A stretch of 64,000 nucleotides of DNA, taken from positions 1 through 64,000 of the forward strand of contig NZ_JBHMQT010000010.1 in assembly GCF_042435035.1 (NCBI RefSeq), read 5' to 3'. The position numbers and the translations under genes were made by a program. The stretch is from Sphaerimonospora cavernae (GTDB lineage: Bacteria; Actinomycetota; Actinomycetes; Streptosporangiales; Streptosporangiaceae). The notes under the pieces are model-generated. The model was given only the letters and a program-made list of their open reading frames with translations, ran no database searches and was not told the origin of the DNA. Of this stretch, positions 41,684 through 50,762 are shown piece after piece; positions within the stretch are counted from its first letter, which is position 1, and every line of letters starts with the position of its first letter.

Positions 41684-43930
41684 ATGTCACGTGCGCCCTT
41701 GTGGCGCGCGCTGGCGGCGCTCGCCGTCATCGCGTCCTCGCTGCTGCTGGCCCTGACCATGGCCCCGCGCCTCGGTCTGGACCTGCGCGGCGGCACCCAA
41801 CTCGTCTTCGAGACGAAAGACACACCCACGGTCAAGGCGGACTCGGAGTCCACCGACCGTGCTCTCGACGTACTCCGGCGCCGCGCGGACGCCCTCGGAG
41901 TCGTCGATCCCACCCTGGTCCGCTCCGGCGAGAAGCGGATCATCGTCGAGCTGCCCGGCGTGCTCGACCCGCGCGAGGCCGCCAACGTCATCGGCAAGAC
42001 CGCGCAGCTCAACTTCCACTCCGTGCTCGGCGTCGCCGAGGCCGACGACAAAGACGCCGTCGCGGACGAGAGCGGCCAGAAGCTGAAGCTCGGCCCGGTG
42101 GCGATCAGCGGCGCCGGCGTCACGGACGCCGCCGCGCGCAGCGACCCCCAGATGGGTCCCGGCTGGTTCGTCACCATCGACTTCAAGGAGGCGGGCCCCT
42201 GGCGGGAGCTGACCGGCAACGCGGCCTGCGAGCCGGTCGGCGATCCCAAGCGCCGGGTCGCCATCGTGCTCGACAACGAGGTCATCTCCTCACCGCAGGT
42301 GGACGAGTCGATCGGCTGCAAGGCCGGCATCTCCGGCGGCACCACGCAGATCACCGGGTCGTTCACCGCCGAGGAGGCGCAGAACCTGGCGGTGCTGATC
42401 AAGGGCGGTTCGCTGCCGGTGCCGCTGGAGCTGGTCGAGCAGCGCACGGTCGGCCCGACCCTCGGCGCCGACGCCATCGAGGCCAGCGCCAAGGCGGGCC
42501 TCCTGGGCGTGCTCCTCACCGCGATCTTCATCGGTGTCATCTACCGTCTGGTGGGCGTGCTGGCCGCGCTCGCCCTCGGCTGCTACGCCCTGATCGCCTA
42601 CGCGGGACTGGTGGCCATGGGTGCCACGCTCACGCTGCCCGGCCTGGCCGGTTTCGTTCTCGCGATCGGCATGGCGGTCGACGCCAACGTGCTGGTCTTC
42701 GAACGGGCCAGGGAGGAGTACAGCGAATCGCGTCAGCGCGGTCTGAAGGCGTCGCTGGACCGTGGATTCAAGCACGCCTGGAGCGCGATCGCCGACTCCA
42801 ACGTCACCACCCTGCTCGCCGCCGGCCTGCTGTTCTGGCTGGCGTCGGGGCCGGTCAAGGGCTTCGGCGTGACGCTGGGCATCGGTGTGATCGCCTCGAT
42901 GTTCTCGGCGATGGTGATCACCCGGGTGTTCACCCACTTCCTGATCGGCAGGATCAACCCGAAGGTGTCCGGCCTCGGTTCGATCGGCCGGGTCAGGTCC
43001 TGGATGAACCGGCGGAAACTGGACCTCATGTCGCGTGGGCGGCTCTGGCTCGCCGTCTCCGGGGCGCTGATCGTGGTGATGTTCGTGGGACTGTTCGCCC
43101 GTGGGCTGAACTTCGGTGTGGAGTTCACCGGCGGCCGGATCATGGAGTTCGCCACCAGCAAGACCGTCGATGCCGGCGTGGCCAGGCAGGCCGTGTCGGA
43201 CGCCGGGTTCCCCTCGGCCGTCGTGCAGATGACCGACAACGCGGTCTCCGTGCGGACCGGGCAGATCAGCGCCGACGAGGTGGCCGCCATCGAGGAGGCG
43301 CTCGGCAAGAAGGTCGGTGACGTCACCAAGCAGCGCGACGAACTGATCGGGCCCAGCCTGGGTGAGGAACTGCGCAGGAACGCGCTCATCGCGCTCGGCC
43401 TCGCGCTGGCGGCGCAGCTCGTCTACCTGGCGATCCGATTCAGGTGGACGTTCGGCGCGGCCGCCGTGCTCGCGCTGTTCGTGGACACCGCCGCCGTCGT
43501 CGGCACGTTCGCCTGGCTGGGCAAACCCATCGACGGGGTCTTCCTGGCCGCGCTGCTCACCATCGTCGGCTACTCGGTGAACGACAAGGTCATCGTCTTC
43601 GACCGGGTCCGTGAGCTGTGGCCGGCGAACCGCAAGGCGCCGTTCGCCCAGGTCGTGAACTCCGCGGTGCTGCAGACCGTGCCGCGCACGGTGAACACCG
43701 GCGGCAGCACGATGATCGTCGTGGGGGCGCTGGCGCTGTTCGGCGGGTCCTCCCTGCAGGACTTCGCGATCGCCCTGCTCATCGGCATCCTCGTGGGCAC
43801 GCTGTCGTCGGCGTTCTTCGCCGGGCCGGCGGCCATCGAGCTGGAGAGGTTCAGCAAGCAGCCGCCGCCGTCGCCGAGCACCAAGCGGCGCGCGCCCCGT
43901 GTCCGCGAGGGATCGGGCGCGGTGCTCTGA
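41684..43930 (+). CDS. secDF: Fused SecDF protein-export membrane protein
   Basis: A 748-residue single-chain SecD-SecF, an RND-type factor that uses the proton gradient to assist Sec translocation. SecD half: first TM, GLDLRGGTQLVFE, RRRADALGV, periplasmic P1 and the TM bundle with LVAMGATLTLPGLAGFVLAIGMAVDANVLVFERAREE. SecF half: second TM start near residue 450 with NFGVEFTGGRIMEF, then SVNDKVIVFDRVRE and VNTGGSTMIVVGALALFGG. GGAGG six bases before ATG 41684 sets the start. The fused form, isolated from yajC/secD/secF context, suggests a second accessory SecDF. Confidence 0.92.
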   Translation: MSRAPLWRALAALAVIASSLLLALTMAPRLGLDLRGGTQLVFETKDTPTVKADSESTDRALDVLRRRADALGVVDPTLVRSGEKRIIVELPGVLDPREAANVIGKTAQLNFHSVLGVAEADDKDAVADESGQKLKLGPVAISGAGVTDAAARSDPQMGPGWFVTIDFKEAGPWRELTGNAACEPVGDPKRRVAIVLDNEVISSPQVDESIGCKAGISGGTTQITGSFTAEEAQNLAVLIKGGSLPVPLELVEQRTVGPTLGADAIEASAKAGLLGVLLTAIFIGVIYRLVGVLAALALGCYALIAYAGLVAMGATLTLPGLAGFVLAIGMAVDANVLVFERAREEYSESRQRGLKASLDRGFKHAWSAIADSNVTTLLAAGLLFWLASGPVKGFGVTLGIGVIASMFSAMVITRVFTHFLIGRINPKVSGLGSIGRVRSWMNRRKLDLMSRGRLWLAVSGALIVVMFVGLFARGLNFGVEFTGGRIMEFATSKTVDAGVARQAVSDAGFPSAVVQMTDNAVSVRTGQISADEVAAIEEALGKKVGDVTKQRDELIGPSLGEELRRNALIALGLALAAQLVYLAIRFRWTFGAAAVLALFVDTAAVVGTFAWLGKPIDGVFLAALLTIVGYSVNDKVIVFDRVRELWPANRKAPFAQVVNSAVLQTVPRTVNTGGSTMIVVGALALFGGSSLQDFAIALLIGILVGTLSSAFFAGPAAIELERFSKQPPPSPSTKRRAPRVREGSGAVL

Positions 43931-43985
43931 GCCGACCTCGAACAGCCCGGGCCTGAAAAACCCGGGCAGGAAAGGCCGGGCAATC

Positions 43986-44038
43986 AAAAGGCCCCGCCGG
44001 CGCGCTGGAGGGAGAGACGCGCGCCGGCGGGGCCTTTT
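43986..44038. terminator. Strong bidirectional terminator
   Basis: A 20-nt arm AAAAGGCCCCGCCGGCGCGC and its perfect complement surround a 13-nt loop, ending in TTTT. It lies between convergent secDF and hsaA2. The A/T ends make it usable on both strands. Confidence 0.9.
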
Positions 44039-44058
44039 CCGTTGTGGTCGCGGTTGTG

Positions 44059-44109
44059 GTTCTCAGATCGTCCGGGTCCTCAGATCGTCCGGGTTCTCAG
44101 ATCATCGAA
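44059..44109. repeat. Three 17-bp tandem repeats over the hsaA2 stop
   Basis: GTTCTCAGATCGTCCGG, a one-base variant, then a more diverged third copy that includes the hsaA2 stop codon. The duplication extends the non-coding side only. Confidence 0.8.
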
Positions 44110-45281
44110 CGCATCGGGCCCTGGGGCGGCTCGATGCCGAGCTGGGTCAGCGCCGAGACATGGAAGACCGCGCCCGGCACGTGGATGGCGTGGGTCAGGC
44201 CCACGTGGGCGTCCCGCCAGAAGCGCTGGATGGGGTTGTCCACGCGCATGGCGTTGCCACCCGACCTCGCCACGATCTCGTCGACCGCGCGCACCGCCCG
44301 CCAGGCCGCCTGGACCTGGGTGCGCCGGCCCACCGCGCGGTCGTCGAAGGTGATCTCACGGCCCGCGACGACGGCGTCGTACATGCGCGAGACGTTGTCG
44401 AGCAGCGCCGCGCGCGCCGCCGCGATCTCCGCCGCCGCCTCGCTGATCGCGTAGAGCACGTACGGATCGTCCTTGATCTTGGTGCCGGTGATCTGAACGC
44501 GGCCCTTCTGGTAGGCCATGTGGTGAGCGAGCGCGCCCTCGGCGATGCCGATCACCGACGCGGTGATGCCGAGCGGGAAGGCGACGGAGAACGGCAGGAG
44601 GTAGGTCGGGTTGGTCAGCCCCGCCTCCCTGACGGCACTGCCGTCGAACACCTTCGCGACCGGGATGACCCGGTAGTCGGGGACGAACGCGTCCTTGACG
44701 ATGATGTCCTTGCTGCCGGTCCCGCGCAGTCCGACAACGTTCCAGGAGTCCTTGACGATCTCGTAGTCGGAGCGCGGCAGGATCAGGTGCAGCTGCTGCG
44801 GCGGCTGGGTCCGATTGCCTTCGGCGTCGCCGAGGATGCCGCCGAGGAAGATCCAGTCGCAGTGGTCGGTCCCGGAGGAGAACTGCCAGCGGCCGTTGAA
44901 GATGTAGCCGCCCTCGACCGGCCGGGCGATGCCCATCGGCGCGTACGGCGAGGCCATCCAGGTGTCCTGGTTCTCCCCCCAGACCTCCTGCTGCACCTTG
45001 GGGTCGGCGAACGCCATCTCCCACGGGTGCACGCCGACGACACCGGCCACCCAGCCGGTCGAACCGTCCAGGCTGGCGATCTTCATCACGGTCTCGGCGA
45101 ACTCTCGGGGGTGCACCTCGAGGCCGCCGTGGGTCTTCGGCTGCAGCATCCGGATGACGCCCGTCTCGCGCAGCACCTTGGCCGCCTGGTCGTCCAGCCG
45201 GCCCAGCGCCTCATTGGAGGGGCCGAGGGCGGCGATCTCCTCGGCCCGCTGGGTGACCGCTTCCAGAACCGGATTTGTCAT
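44097..45281 (-). CDS. HsaA-family flavin-dependent monooxygenase (second copy)
   Basis: A 394-residue acyl-CoA-dehydrogenase-fold monooxygenase, paralogous to hsaA at 33319. RMLQPKTHGGLEVHPREFA, LDGSTGWVAGVVGVHPWE, FSSGTDHCDWIFLGG, RSDYEIVKDSWNVVGLRGTGSKD and NPIQRFWRDAHVGLTHAIHV are conserved. It ends differently (PPQGPMRSMI instead of the HsaA-type FGL tail), so it may hydroxylate a different phenolic seco-steroid or substituted substrate. Last gene of the hsaD-kstD-kshB-hsaE-hsaG-hsaF operon, 8 bp after hsaF. Likely shares HsaB. Confidence 0.82.
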   Translation of the reverse strand: MTNPVLEAVTQRAEEIAALGPSNEALGRLDDQAAKVLRETGVIRMLQPKTHGGLEVHPREFAETVMKIASLDGSTGWVAGVVGVHPWEMAFADPKVQQEVWGENQDTWMASPYAPMGIARPVEGGYIFNGRWQFSSGTDHCDWIFLGGILGDAEGNRTQPPQQLHLILPRSDYEIVKDSWNVVGLRGTGSKDIIVKDAFVPDYRVIPVAKVFDGSAVREAGLTNPTYLLPFSVAFPLGITASVIGIAEGALAHHMAYQKGRVQITGTKIKDDPYVLYAISEAAAEIAAARAALLDNVSRMYDAVVAGREITFDDRAVGRRTQVQAAWRAVRAVDEIVARSGGNAMRVDNPIQRFWRDAHVGLTHAIHVPGAVFHVSALTQLGIEPPQGPMRSMI

Positions 45282-45289
45282 AGTTTGTC

Positions 45290-46312
45290 TCACTTCTTCG
45301 CCGCGAGGGCGACCGCGATCTCGATGAGCTGGTCTTCCTGTCCGCCGATCAGCTTGCGGCGCCCGGCCTCGATGAGGATCTCGGCGCCGGACACGCCGTA
45401 CTTCTTGGCCTGACGATCGGCGTGCTTGAGGAAGCTGGAGTAGACGCCCGCGTAGCCCATGGTCAGCGTCATCCGGTCGAGCAGGCACTCGCCGTCCATG
45501 ATCGGGCGCACCACGTCCTCGGCGGCGTCAATGATCTTGAGGGTGTCGATGCCGGTGCGGATGCCGAGCTTCTCGGTGACGGCGGCGAACGCCTCCAGCG
45601 GCGTGTTACCCGCGCCCGCGCCGAACCTCCGCACCGAACCGTCGATCTGCTGGGCACCGGCCCGCACGGCGAGGATCGAGTTGGCGACCCCGAGCCCGAC
45701 GTTCTCGTGGCCGTGGAAGCCGACCTGGGCGTCGGAGCCGAGCTCCGCCACGAGGGCGGCGATCCGGTCGCTGGTCTGCTCCATGATCAACGCGCCCGCC
45801 GAGTCGACGACGTACACGCACTGGCACCCGGCGTCCGCCATGATCCGCGCCTGCTCGGCCAGCACCTCCGGCGGCTGGCTGTGCGACATCATCAGGAACC
45901 CGACGGTCTCCAGGCCGAGCTCCCGGGCCAGGCCGAAGTGCTGGATGGAGACGTCGGCCTCGGTGCAGTGCGTGGCGATCCGGCAGATGCTCGCACCGTT
46001 GTCGGCGGCCTCGCGGATGTCGTCCTTGACACCGACACCGGGCAGCATCAAGAAGGCGATCTTGGCGCGCTTGGCCGTGGCCACCGCGGCCTTGATCAGC
46101 TCCTGCTCCGGAGTGTGGCTGAAGCCGTAGTTGAACGACGAACCGCCGAGGCCGTCGCCGTGCGTCACCTCGATGACCGGCACGCCCGCGTCATCGAGCG
46201 CGGCGACGATGGACCTGACGTGCTCGACGGTGAACTGGTGCTGCTTGGCGTGCGAGCCGTCCCGCAGGCACGAGTCCGTGATGCGGATGTCGAGGTCGGC
46301 GCTGTAGGGCAT
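45290..46312 (-). CDS. hsaF: HsaF, 4-hydroxy-2-oxo acid aldolase
   Basis: A 340-residue DRE-TIM-type aldolase that splits 4-hydroxy-2-oxohexanoate into pyruvate and propanal, passed to HsaG. ITDSCLRDGSHAKQHQF carries the RDG metal/base motif and GFHGHENVGLGVAN the HxH manganese ligands. The C-terminal communication domain (AGVYSSFLKHADRQAKKYGV) contacts the dehydrogenase. Adjacent hsaG (12 bp) matches the usual aldolase-dehydrogenase complex. Confidence 0.93.
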   Translation of the reverse strand: MPYSADLDIRITDSCLRDGSHAKQHQFTVEHVRSIVAALDDAGVPVIEVTHGDGLGGSSFNYGFSHTPEQELIKAAVATAKRAKIAFLMLPGVGVKDDIREAADNGASICRIATHCTEADVSIQHFGLARELGLETVGFLMMSHSQPPEVLAEQARIMADAGCQCVYVVDSAGALIMEQTSDRIAALVAELGSDAQVGFHGHENVGLGVANSILAVRAGAQQIDGSVRRFGAGAGNTPLEAFAAVTEKLGIRTGIDTLKIIDAAEDVVRPIMDGECLLDRMTLTMGYAGVYSSFLKHADRQAKKYGVSGAEILIEAGRRKLIGGQEDQLIEIAVALAAKK

Positions 46313-46324
46313 GGGTCGATCTCC

Positions 46325-47230
46325 TTACGAGTGGATGCGCTGCGCGAAGCCCTCGCCGACCTTGGTGGCGGCGGCCGTCATGATGTCGAGGTTGCCCGAG
46401 TAGGGCGGCAGGAAGTCGCCGGCGCCCTCGACCTCGACGAACACCGCGACGCGGGCGAGCCCGCCGCTGACCGCCGTCGGGTCGTCGAACTGCGGCTCGG
46501 TGCGCAGCCGGTAGCCGGGCACGTAGGAGGCGACCTCGGCGGCGACCTCCTTGATCGAGGTCGCGATGGCCTCCCGGTCGGCGTCGACGGGGATCGAACA
46601 GAAGATCGTGTCCTGCATGAGCATCGGCGGCTCGGCCGGGTTGAGGATGATGATGGCCTTGCCCCGCCGGGCGCCGCCGATCGTCTCGATGCCACGGGCT
46701 GTCGTCTTGGTGAACTCGTCGATGTTGGCGCGGGTGCCGGGACCGGCCGACGGGGACGCGACGCTGGCGACGATCTCCGCGTACGCCACCTCGGTCACCC
46801 GGGAGACCGCGTACACCATCGGGATCGTGGCCTGGCCGCCGCAGGTGATCAGGCTGACGTTGGGCGCGTCCAGGTGCGCGCCGAGGTTCACCGCCGGCAC
46901 CACAGCCGGGCCGATCGCGGCCGGGGTCAGGTCCACGGCCTGGATGCCGAGCTCCTTGTACCTGGGCGCGTTCTCCCGGTGGACGTACGCCGAGGTCGCC
47001 TCGAAGACGATGTCGGGACGCTCGTCCTGGGCGAGTAGCCAGTCCACGCCGTCGGCCGAGGCGATCAGGCCGTTGTCCCTGGCCCGCTTCAGGCCCGGGC
47101 TTTCGGGATCCACGCCGATCATCCAGCGCGGCTCGATCACCTCCGACCGCAGCAGCTTGTACATCAGGTCGGTCCCGATGTTCCCCGAGCCGACGATCGC
47201 GGCACTCGCCCTGGTCCGTCCAGATGTCAC
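46325..47230 (-). CDS. hsaG: HsaG, acylating propanal/acetaldehyde dehydrogenase
   Basis: A 301-residue CoA-acylating aldehyde dehydrogenase partner of HsaF. NAD fold AAIVGSGNIGTDLMYKLLRS, catalytic Cys in SLITCGGQATIPMVYAVS, and DIFEAT-like DIVFEATSAYVH. Start: GTG 47230 has GAGGGTGA in front; ATG 47245 overlapping the hsaE stop is an alternative. Product is propionyl-CoA. Confidence 0.92.
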   Translation of the reverse strand: MTSGRTRASAAIVGSGNIGTDLMYKLLRSEVIEPRWMIGVDPESPGLKRARDNGLIASADGVDWLLAQDERPDIVFEATSAYVHRENAPRYKELGIQAVDLTPAAIGPAVVPAVNLGAHLDAPNVSLITCGGQATIPMVYAVSRVTEVAYAEIVASVASPSAGPGTRANIDEFTKTTARGIETIGGARRGKAIIILNPAEPPMLMQDTIFCSIPVDADREAIATSIKEVAAEVASYVPGYRLRTEPQFDDPTAVSGGLARVAVFVEVEGAGDFLPPYSGNLDIMTAAATKVGEGFAQRIHS

Positions 47231-47241
47231 TGATCTCACCC

Positions 47242-48042
47242 TCATTCGAATCGAGCGGTCACGGAGCCGAGCCCGGCGAACTCGGCGCGGAAGGTGTCGC
47301 CGGGGCGCACGTCGACGGCTCGGGTGCAGGACCCGGGGAGGATGACGTGGCCCGCCTCGAGCTTGACCCCGAAGGAGGCGACCTTCCTGGCCAGCCAGGC
47401 GACGGCGGTGGTCGGATCGCCCAGGACCGCACTGGTGTTGCCCCGCGTCACCTCGGCATCGCCGTTGTAGAGCACGGCCTCGATGTCGGCGATGTCCACG
47501 CCGGCGGCCCGCAGCTCGGCCGGGGTGCGCCGGGCTGCGCCCAGCAGCACGCCGGCCGAGGACGCGTTGTCGGCGATCGTGTCGGCCAGGCCGATCTTCC
47601 AGTCCCTGATGCGGCTGTCGATGAGCTCCAGGCTCGCCACGATGTACTCCGTGGCGGCCAGCACGTCCTCCTCGGTGCACCCCTCGCCGGGCAGGCTCGA
47701 CCCGAGCACGTAGCCGATCTCGACCTCGATGCGGGGGTAGCAGTACCGGCCGGTCTGGACGGGCTCGTCCTCCGACAGCACCATCGTGTCGAGCAGGTGG
47801 CCGTAGTCGGGCTCGTCGACGCCCATCATCTTCTGCATCACCGGTGAGGACAGCCCCACCTTGTGCCCGTACACCCCGGCCCCCTCGGCCAGGCGGCGGC
47901 GGATGTTGATGAGCTGGATCTCGTAGGCGTCGACGACGTCGATGCCGGGGAAGGACTCGGTCAGCGGCTCGATCGGCGCCCGGTCGCGCTCGGCCGCCCA
48001 CAGCCGCTCCGCCGCTTCCGCGCGCAGCGCCTCCTCAAGCAT
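47242..48042 (-). CDS. hsaE: HsaE, 2-hydroxyhexa-2,4-dienoate hydratase
   Basis: A 266-residue fumarylacetoacetate-hydrolase-related hydratase (MhpD/DmpE family). DAYEIQLINIRRR, VYGHKVGLSS, PRIEVEIGYVLG (metal-binding E residues), ELIDSRIRDWKI and NTSAVLGDPTTAVAWLA. AGGAGG five bases before ATG 48042 decides the start against an upstream ATG (48072) inside kshB. Hydrates the C6 product of HsaD for HsaF. Confidence 0.92.
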   Translation of the reverse strand: MLEEALRAEAAERLWAAERDRAPIEPLTESFPGIDVVDAYEIQLINIRRRLAEGAGVYGHKVGLSSPVMQKMMGVDEPDYGHLLDTMVLSEDEPVQTGRYCYPRIEVEIGYVLGSSLPGEGCTEEDVLAATEYIVASLELIDSRIRDWKIGLADTIADNASSAGVLLGAARRTPAELRAAGVDIADIEAVLYNGDAEVTRGNTSAVLGDPTTAVAWLARKVASFGVKLEAGHVILPGSCTRAVDVRPGDTFRAEFAGLGSVTARFE

Positions 48043-48061
48043 CCCGTCCTCCTGTGTGGTC

Positions 48062-49090
48062 TCAGTCGTCATAGCTGATCTTGATTTGGTCGGTGACCGG
48101 GATGGCCTGGCAGCCGAGGATGAGGCCCTCGGCGAGGTCCTGCGCGTCGAGGATCGTGTTGCGCTCCAGCGTGACCTCGCCGTCGAGCAGGACGCAGGCG
48201 CAGGCGCTGCACGACCCCTCACGGCAGGAGTACGGAGCGTCCATCCCGGCGGCCAGCATCACGTCGAGCAGCGTGTTGCCCTTGGGCCAGTCCAGGGTGC
48301 GGGTCTCGCCGTCGAGCGTGACCTCGACCGTGGCCGTGGGCCCGGCGGAGTCGATGACCACGTCGGAGTCGGCGAACGGGTCGCCGGTCAGCGACTCGAA
48401 CCGCTCGACCCTGATCCGCCGGTCGGGAACCCCCAGGCCGCTCAGCGCCTCGGAGACCAGGTCCATGAACGGCCCGGGACCGCAGACGAACGCCTCACGT
48501 GCCGCGTACGGCCTGGCCAGGGCGGCCAGCGCGGCCGCGGTGGGCAGGCCCTGCACCGACTCCAGCCAGTGGACGACGGTCAGCCGCTCACCGTGCTCGC
48601 CGGCCAGCGCGATCAGCTCATCGCGGAAGATGACCGAGTTCTCGTCCCGGTTGGCGTAGACGAGGGTGACGCTCCCCTTCCCGGCGCGCAGGCAGGACTT
48701 GAGGATCGACATGACCGGCGTGACGCCGCTGCCCGCCGCGAACAGCAGCAGGTCCTCGTCGAGCGAGGCGGGGGTGAACGTCCCGGAGGGACGCAGCACC
48801 TCCAGCACGTCGCCCTCGGTGACGTTGTCGCAGATCCAGTTCGAGCCGTAGCCGTCCCTGGTCCGCTTGACCGTCACCTTGAGCTTCTCACCGCAGACGG
48901 GTGAACTGCTGAGCGAGTAGCAGCGGGCCGCGCCCTCGGGGCGGGTGGTCGGCACCCGGATGGTCAGGAACTGTCCGGGCTTGTAGCCGAACCTGGCGTG
49001 GTCCCCGTCGGCGGGTTCGAGCACGAGGGAGTGGGCGTCCGGGGTCTCCTTGACGACCTCGACGACCCGGACCTTCAAGTGCGGCGACAT
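48062..49090 (-). CDS. kshB: KshB, ferredoxin reductase of 3-ketosteroid 9-alpha-hydroxylase
   Basis: A 342-residue reductase. FAD domain with RCYSLSSSP, NAD domain with FAAGSGVTPVMSILK, and C-terminal plant-type 2Fe-2S domain with CREGSCSACAC and the fourth Cys in LILGCQA. It transfers electrons from NADH to KshA. Sequence runs (YGSNWICDN, HWLESVQGLPTA, FVCGPGPFM) match mycobacterial KshB. ATG 49090 is chosen over a GTG at 49102. It lies in the hsaD-kstD operon, not beside kshA. Confidence 0.93.
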   Translation of the reverse strand: MSPHLKVRVVEVVKETPDAHSLVLEPADGDHARFGYKPGQFLTIRVPTTRPEGAARCYSLSSSPVCGEKLKVTVKRTRDGYGSNWICDNVTEGDVLEVLRPSGTFTPASLDEDLLLFAAGSGVTPVMSILKSCLRAGKGSVTLVYANRDENSVIFRDELIALAGEHGERLTVVHWLESVQGLPTAAALAALARPYAAREAFVCGPGPFMDLVSEALSGLGVPDRRIRVERFESLTGDPFADSDVVIDSAGPTATVEVTLDGETRTLDWPKGNTLLDVMLAAGMDAPYSCREGSCSACACVLLDGEVTLERNTILDAQDLAEGLILGCQAIPVTDQIKISYDD

Positions 49091-49091
49091 C

Positions 49092-50762
49092 TCAGGCCAC
49101 ACCCGCGCCCGATCGCACCGCCGCCGCGTGCCGGGCGGCGATGTACCCGAAGACGATCGAGGGACCGATCGTGGCGCCCGCCCCGGCGTACTCGTTGCCC
49201 ATCACCGAGGCCGAGACGTTGCCCGTGGCGTACAGGCCCTCGATCACCGAGCCGTCGGCGCGCAGCACCCGGCTGTGCTCGTCGCAGACCAGCCCGCCCT
49301 TGGTGCCGAGGTCGCCGGCTTCGATCCGGAAGGCGTAGAACGGCGCCTTGTCGATCAGGTCCATGGTCGGGTTCTTCAGCGTGGGGTCGCCGTAGTAGCG
49401 GTCGTAGGCGCTGTCGCCGCGGCCGAAGTCGCTGTCCTCGCCGGTCCGGGCGAACCCGTTGAAGCGCTCGATGGTCTCGGTCAGCGCGCCGGCGGGCACA
49501 CCGATCTTGGCGGCCAGTTCGGCGATCGTGTCGGCCCGGAAGGCCAGGCCCTTGTCGTAGAACGCCTTCGGGATCGGCGCCCCGGGCAGGATCTGGGCGA
49601 ACGGGTAGCGGGAGCGGGCCTTGGCGTCCATCACGAACCACGCGGGCACGTGCCCGCCCTCGAGCTGGTCGTGGACGAAGTTCACGTACGGCGCCGACTC
49701 GTTGGTGAACCTCCTGCCCTCGGCCGAGACGATGACCGACGGCGGGATGGAGCGCTCCGACACCAGCGGGATCGTCGCCCCCGCCGGGTGCTGCACGGCC
49801 GGCATCCACCAGGCGTCGTCCATCAGGTCCAGTGCCGCGCCGACCCGCTCGCCGGCCAGGATGCCGTCGCCGGTGTTCTCCCTGGCGCCCATGCCGAAGT
49901 CGGCCCGGCCGCTCTCCGGCAGGTACTTCTCACGCATCTGCTGGTTGTGGTCGAATCCGCCGGTGGCCAGCAGCACGCCGTACCTGCCGCGGATGCGGAC
50001 GGGCGTGCCGTCGCGCTCGGCGGTGATGCCGGCGACGGCGCCGCTCTCGCCGGTGACCAGGCCGGTCATCGGCGTCTTCAGCCACAGCGGGATCCCGGCG
50101 TCCTTCATCGCCATCCGCAGCCGGGCGACCAGCGCCCGCCCGCCGGTGGCCATGTGCCGCCGGCGGATCACGTTGGACGACACCCGCCAGGCCGCGACGA
50201 CCGAGGCCCAGCGGCCGCGCCAGGTGCGCTTCACCATGGCCAGGTCGTGGTAGTCCTTGGCGGTGATCCACAGGCCGAGGGGGCCTTTCATGCTGTTGGG
50301 ACGCTGGAACCGCTCGTCCTCCCGCAGGTTGCGGGTGTCGAACGGCAGCGCCTCGATGGTCCGGCCGAGCGGACGGCCGCCCTCCAGTTCGGGGTGGTAG
50401 TCGGCGTAGCCCTTCACCCAGAAGAAGCGCATCCACTTGCTCTTGCCGAGCAGTTCCATCGCCGCCGGGCCGTTGTCGACGTACGCCTCCAGCCGGGCCG
50501 GCGGGACCCGCCCCTCGGTGATCAGTTCGAGGTAGCGGCGGACGGACTCGCGGCTGTCGTCGTGCCCCTTGGCCCGCAGGGTCGGGTTGTTGGGGATCCA
50601 GATCCCCCCGCCGGAGATCCCGGTGCTGCCGCCGTACATCGAGCCCTTCTCGACGACGATGACCGACAGCCCGCTGTCGTACGCGGCCAGCGCGGCCGTC
50701 ATGCCGCCGCCGCCGCTGCCGACCACGACGAGGTCGAACTCCTCGTCCCAGTGCGCGCTCAC
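49092..50762 (-). CDS. kstD: KstD, 3-ketosteroid delta-1-dehydrogenase
   Basis: A 556-residue FAD enzyme of normal KstD length. FDLVVVGSGGGGMTAALAAYDSGLSVIVVEK (FAD; dense Gly), YGGSTGISGGGIWIPNNP, LLATGGFDHNQQM, KAPFYAFRIEAGDLGTKGG with catalytic Tyr region, and GLYATGNVSASVMGNEYAGAGATIG. It introduces the C1-C2 double bond, making ADD. GTG start overlaps the hsaD stop (GTGA, 50759-50762). Confidence 0.92.
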   Translation of the reverse strand: MSAHWDEEFDLVVVGSGGGGMTAALAAYDSGLSVIVVEKGSMYGGSTGISGGGIWIPNNPTLRAKGHDDSRESVRRYLELITEGRVPPARLEAYVDNGPAAMELLGKSKWMRFFWVKGYADYHPELEGGRPLGRTIEALPFDTRNLREDERFQRPNSMKGPLGLWITAKDYHDLAMVKRTWRGRWASVVAAWRVSSNVIRRRHMATGGRALVARLRMAMKDAGIPLWLKTPMTGLVTGESGAVAGITAERDGTPVRIRGRYGVLLATGGFDHNQQMREKYLPESGRADFGMGARENTGDGILAGERVGAALDLMDDAWWMPAVQHPAGATIPLVSERSIPPSVIVSAEGRRFTNESAPYVNFVHDQLEGGHVPAWFVMDAKARSRYPFAQILPGAPIPKAFYDKGLAFRADTIAELAAKIGVPAGALTETIERFNGFARTGEDSDFGRGDSAYDRYYGDPTLKNPTMDLIDKAPFYAFRIEAGDLGTKGGLVCDEHSRVLRADGSVIEGLYATGNVSASVMGNEYAGAGATIGPSIVFGYIAARHAAAVRSGAGVA

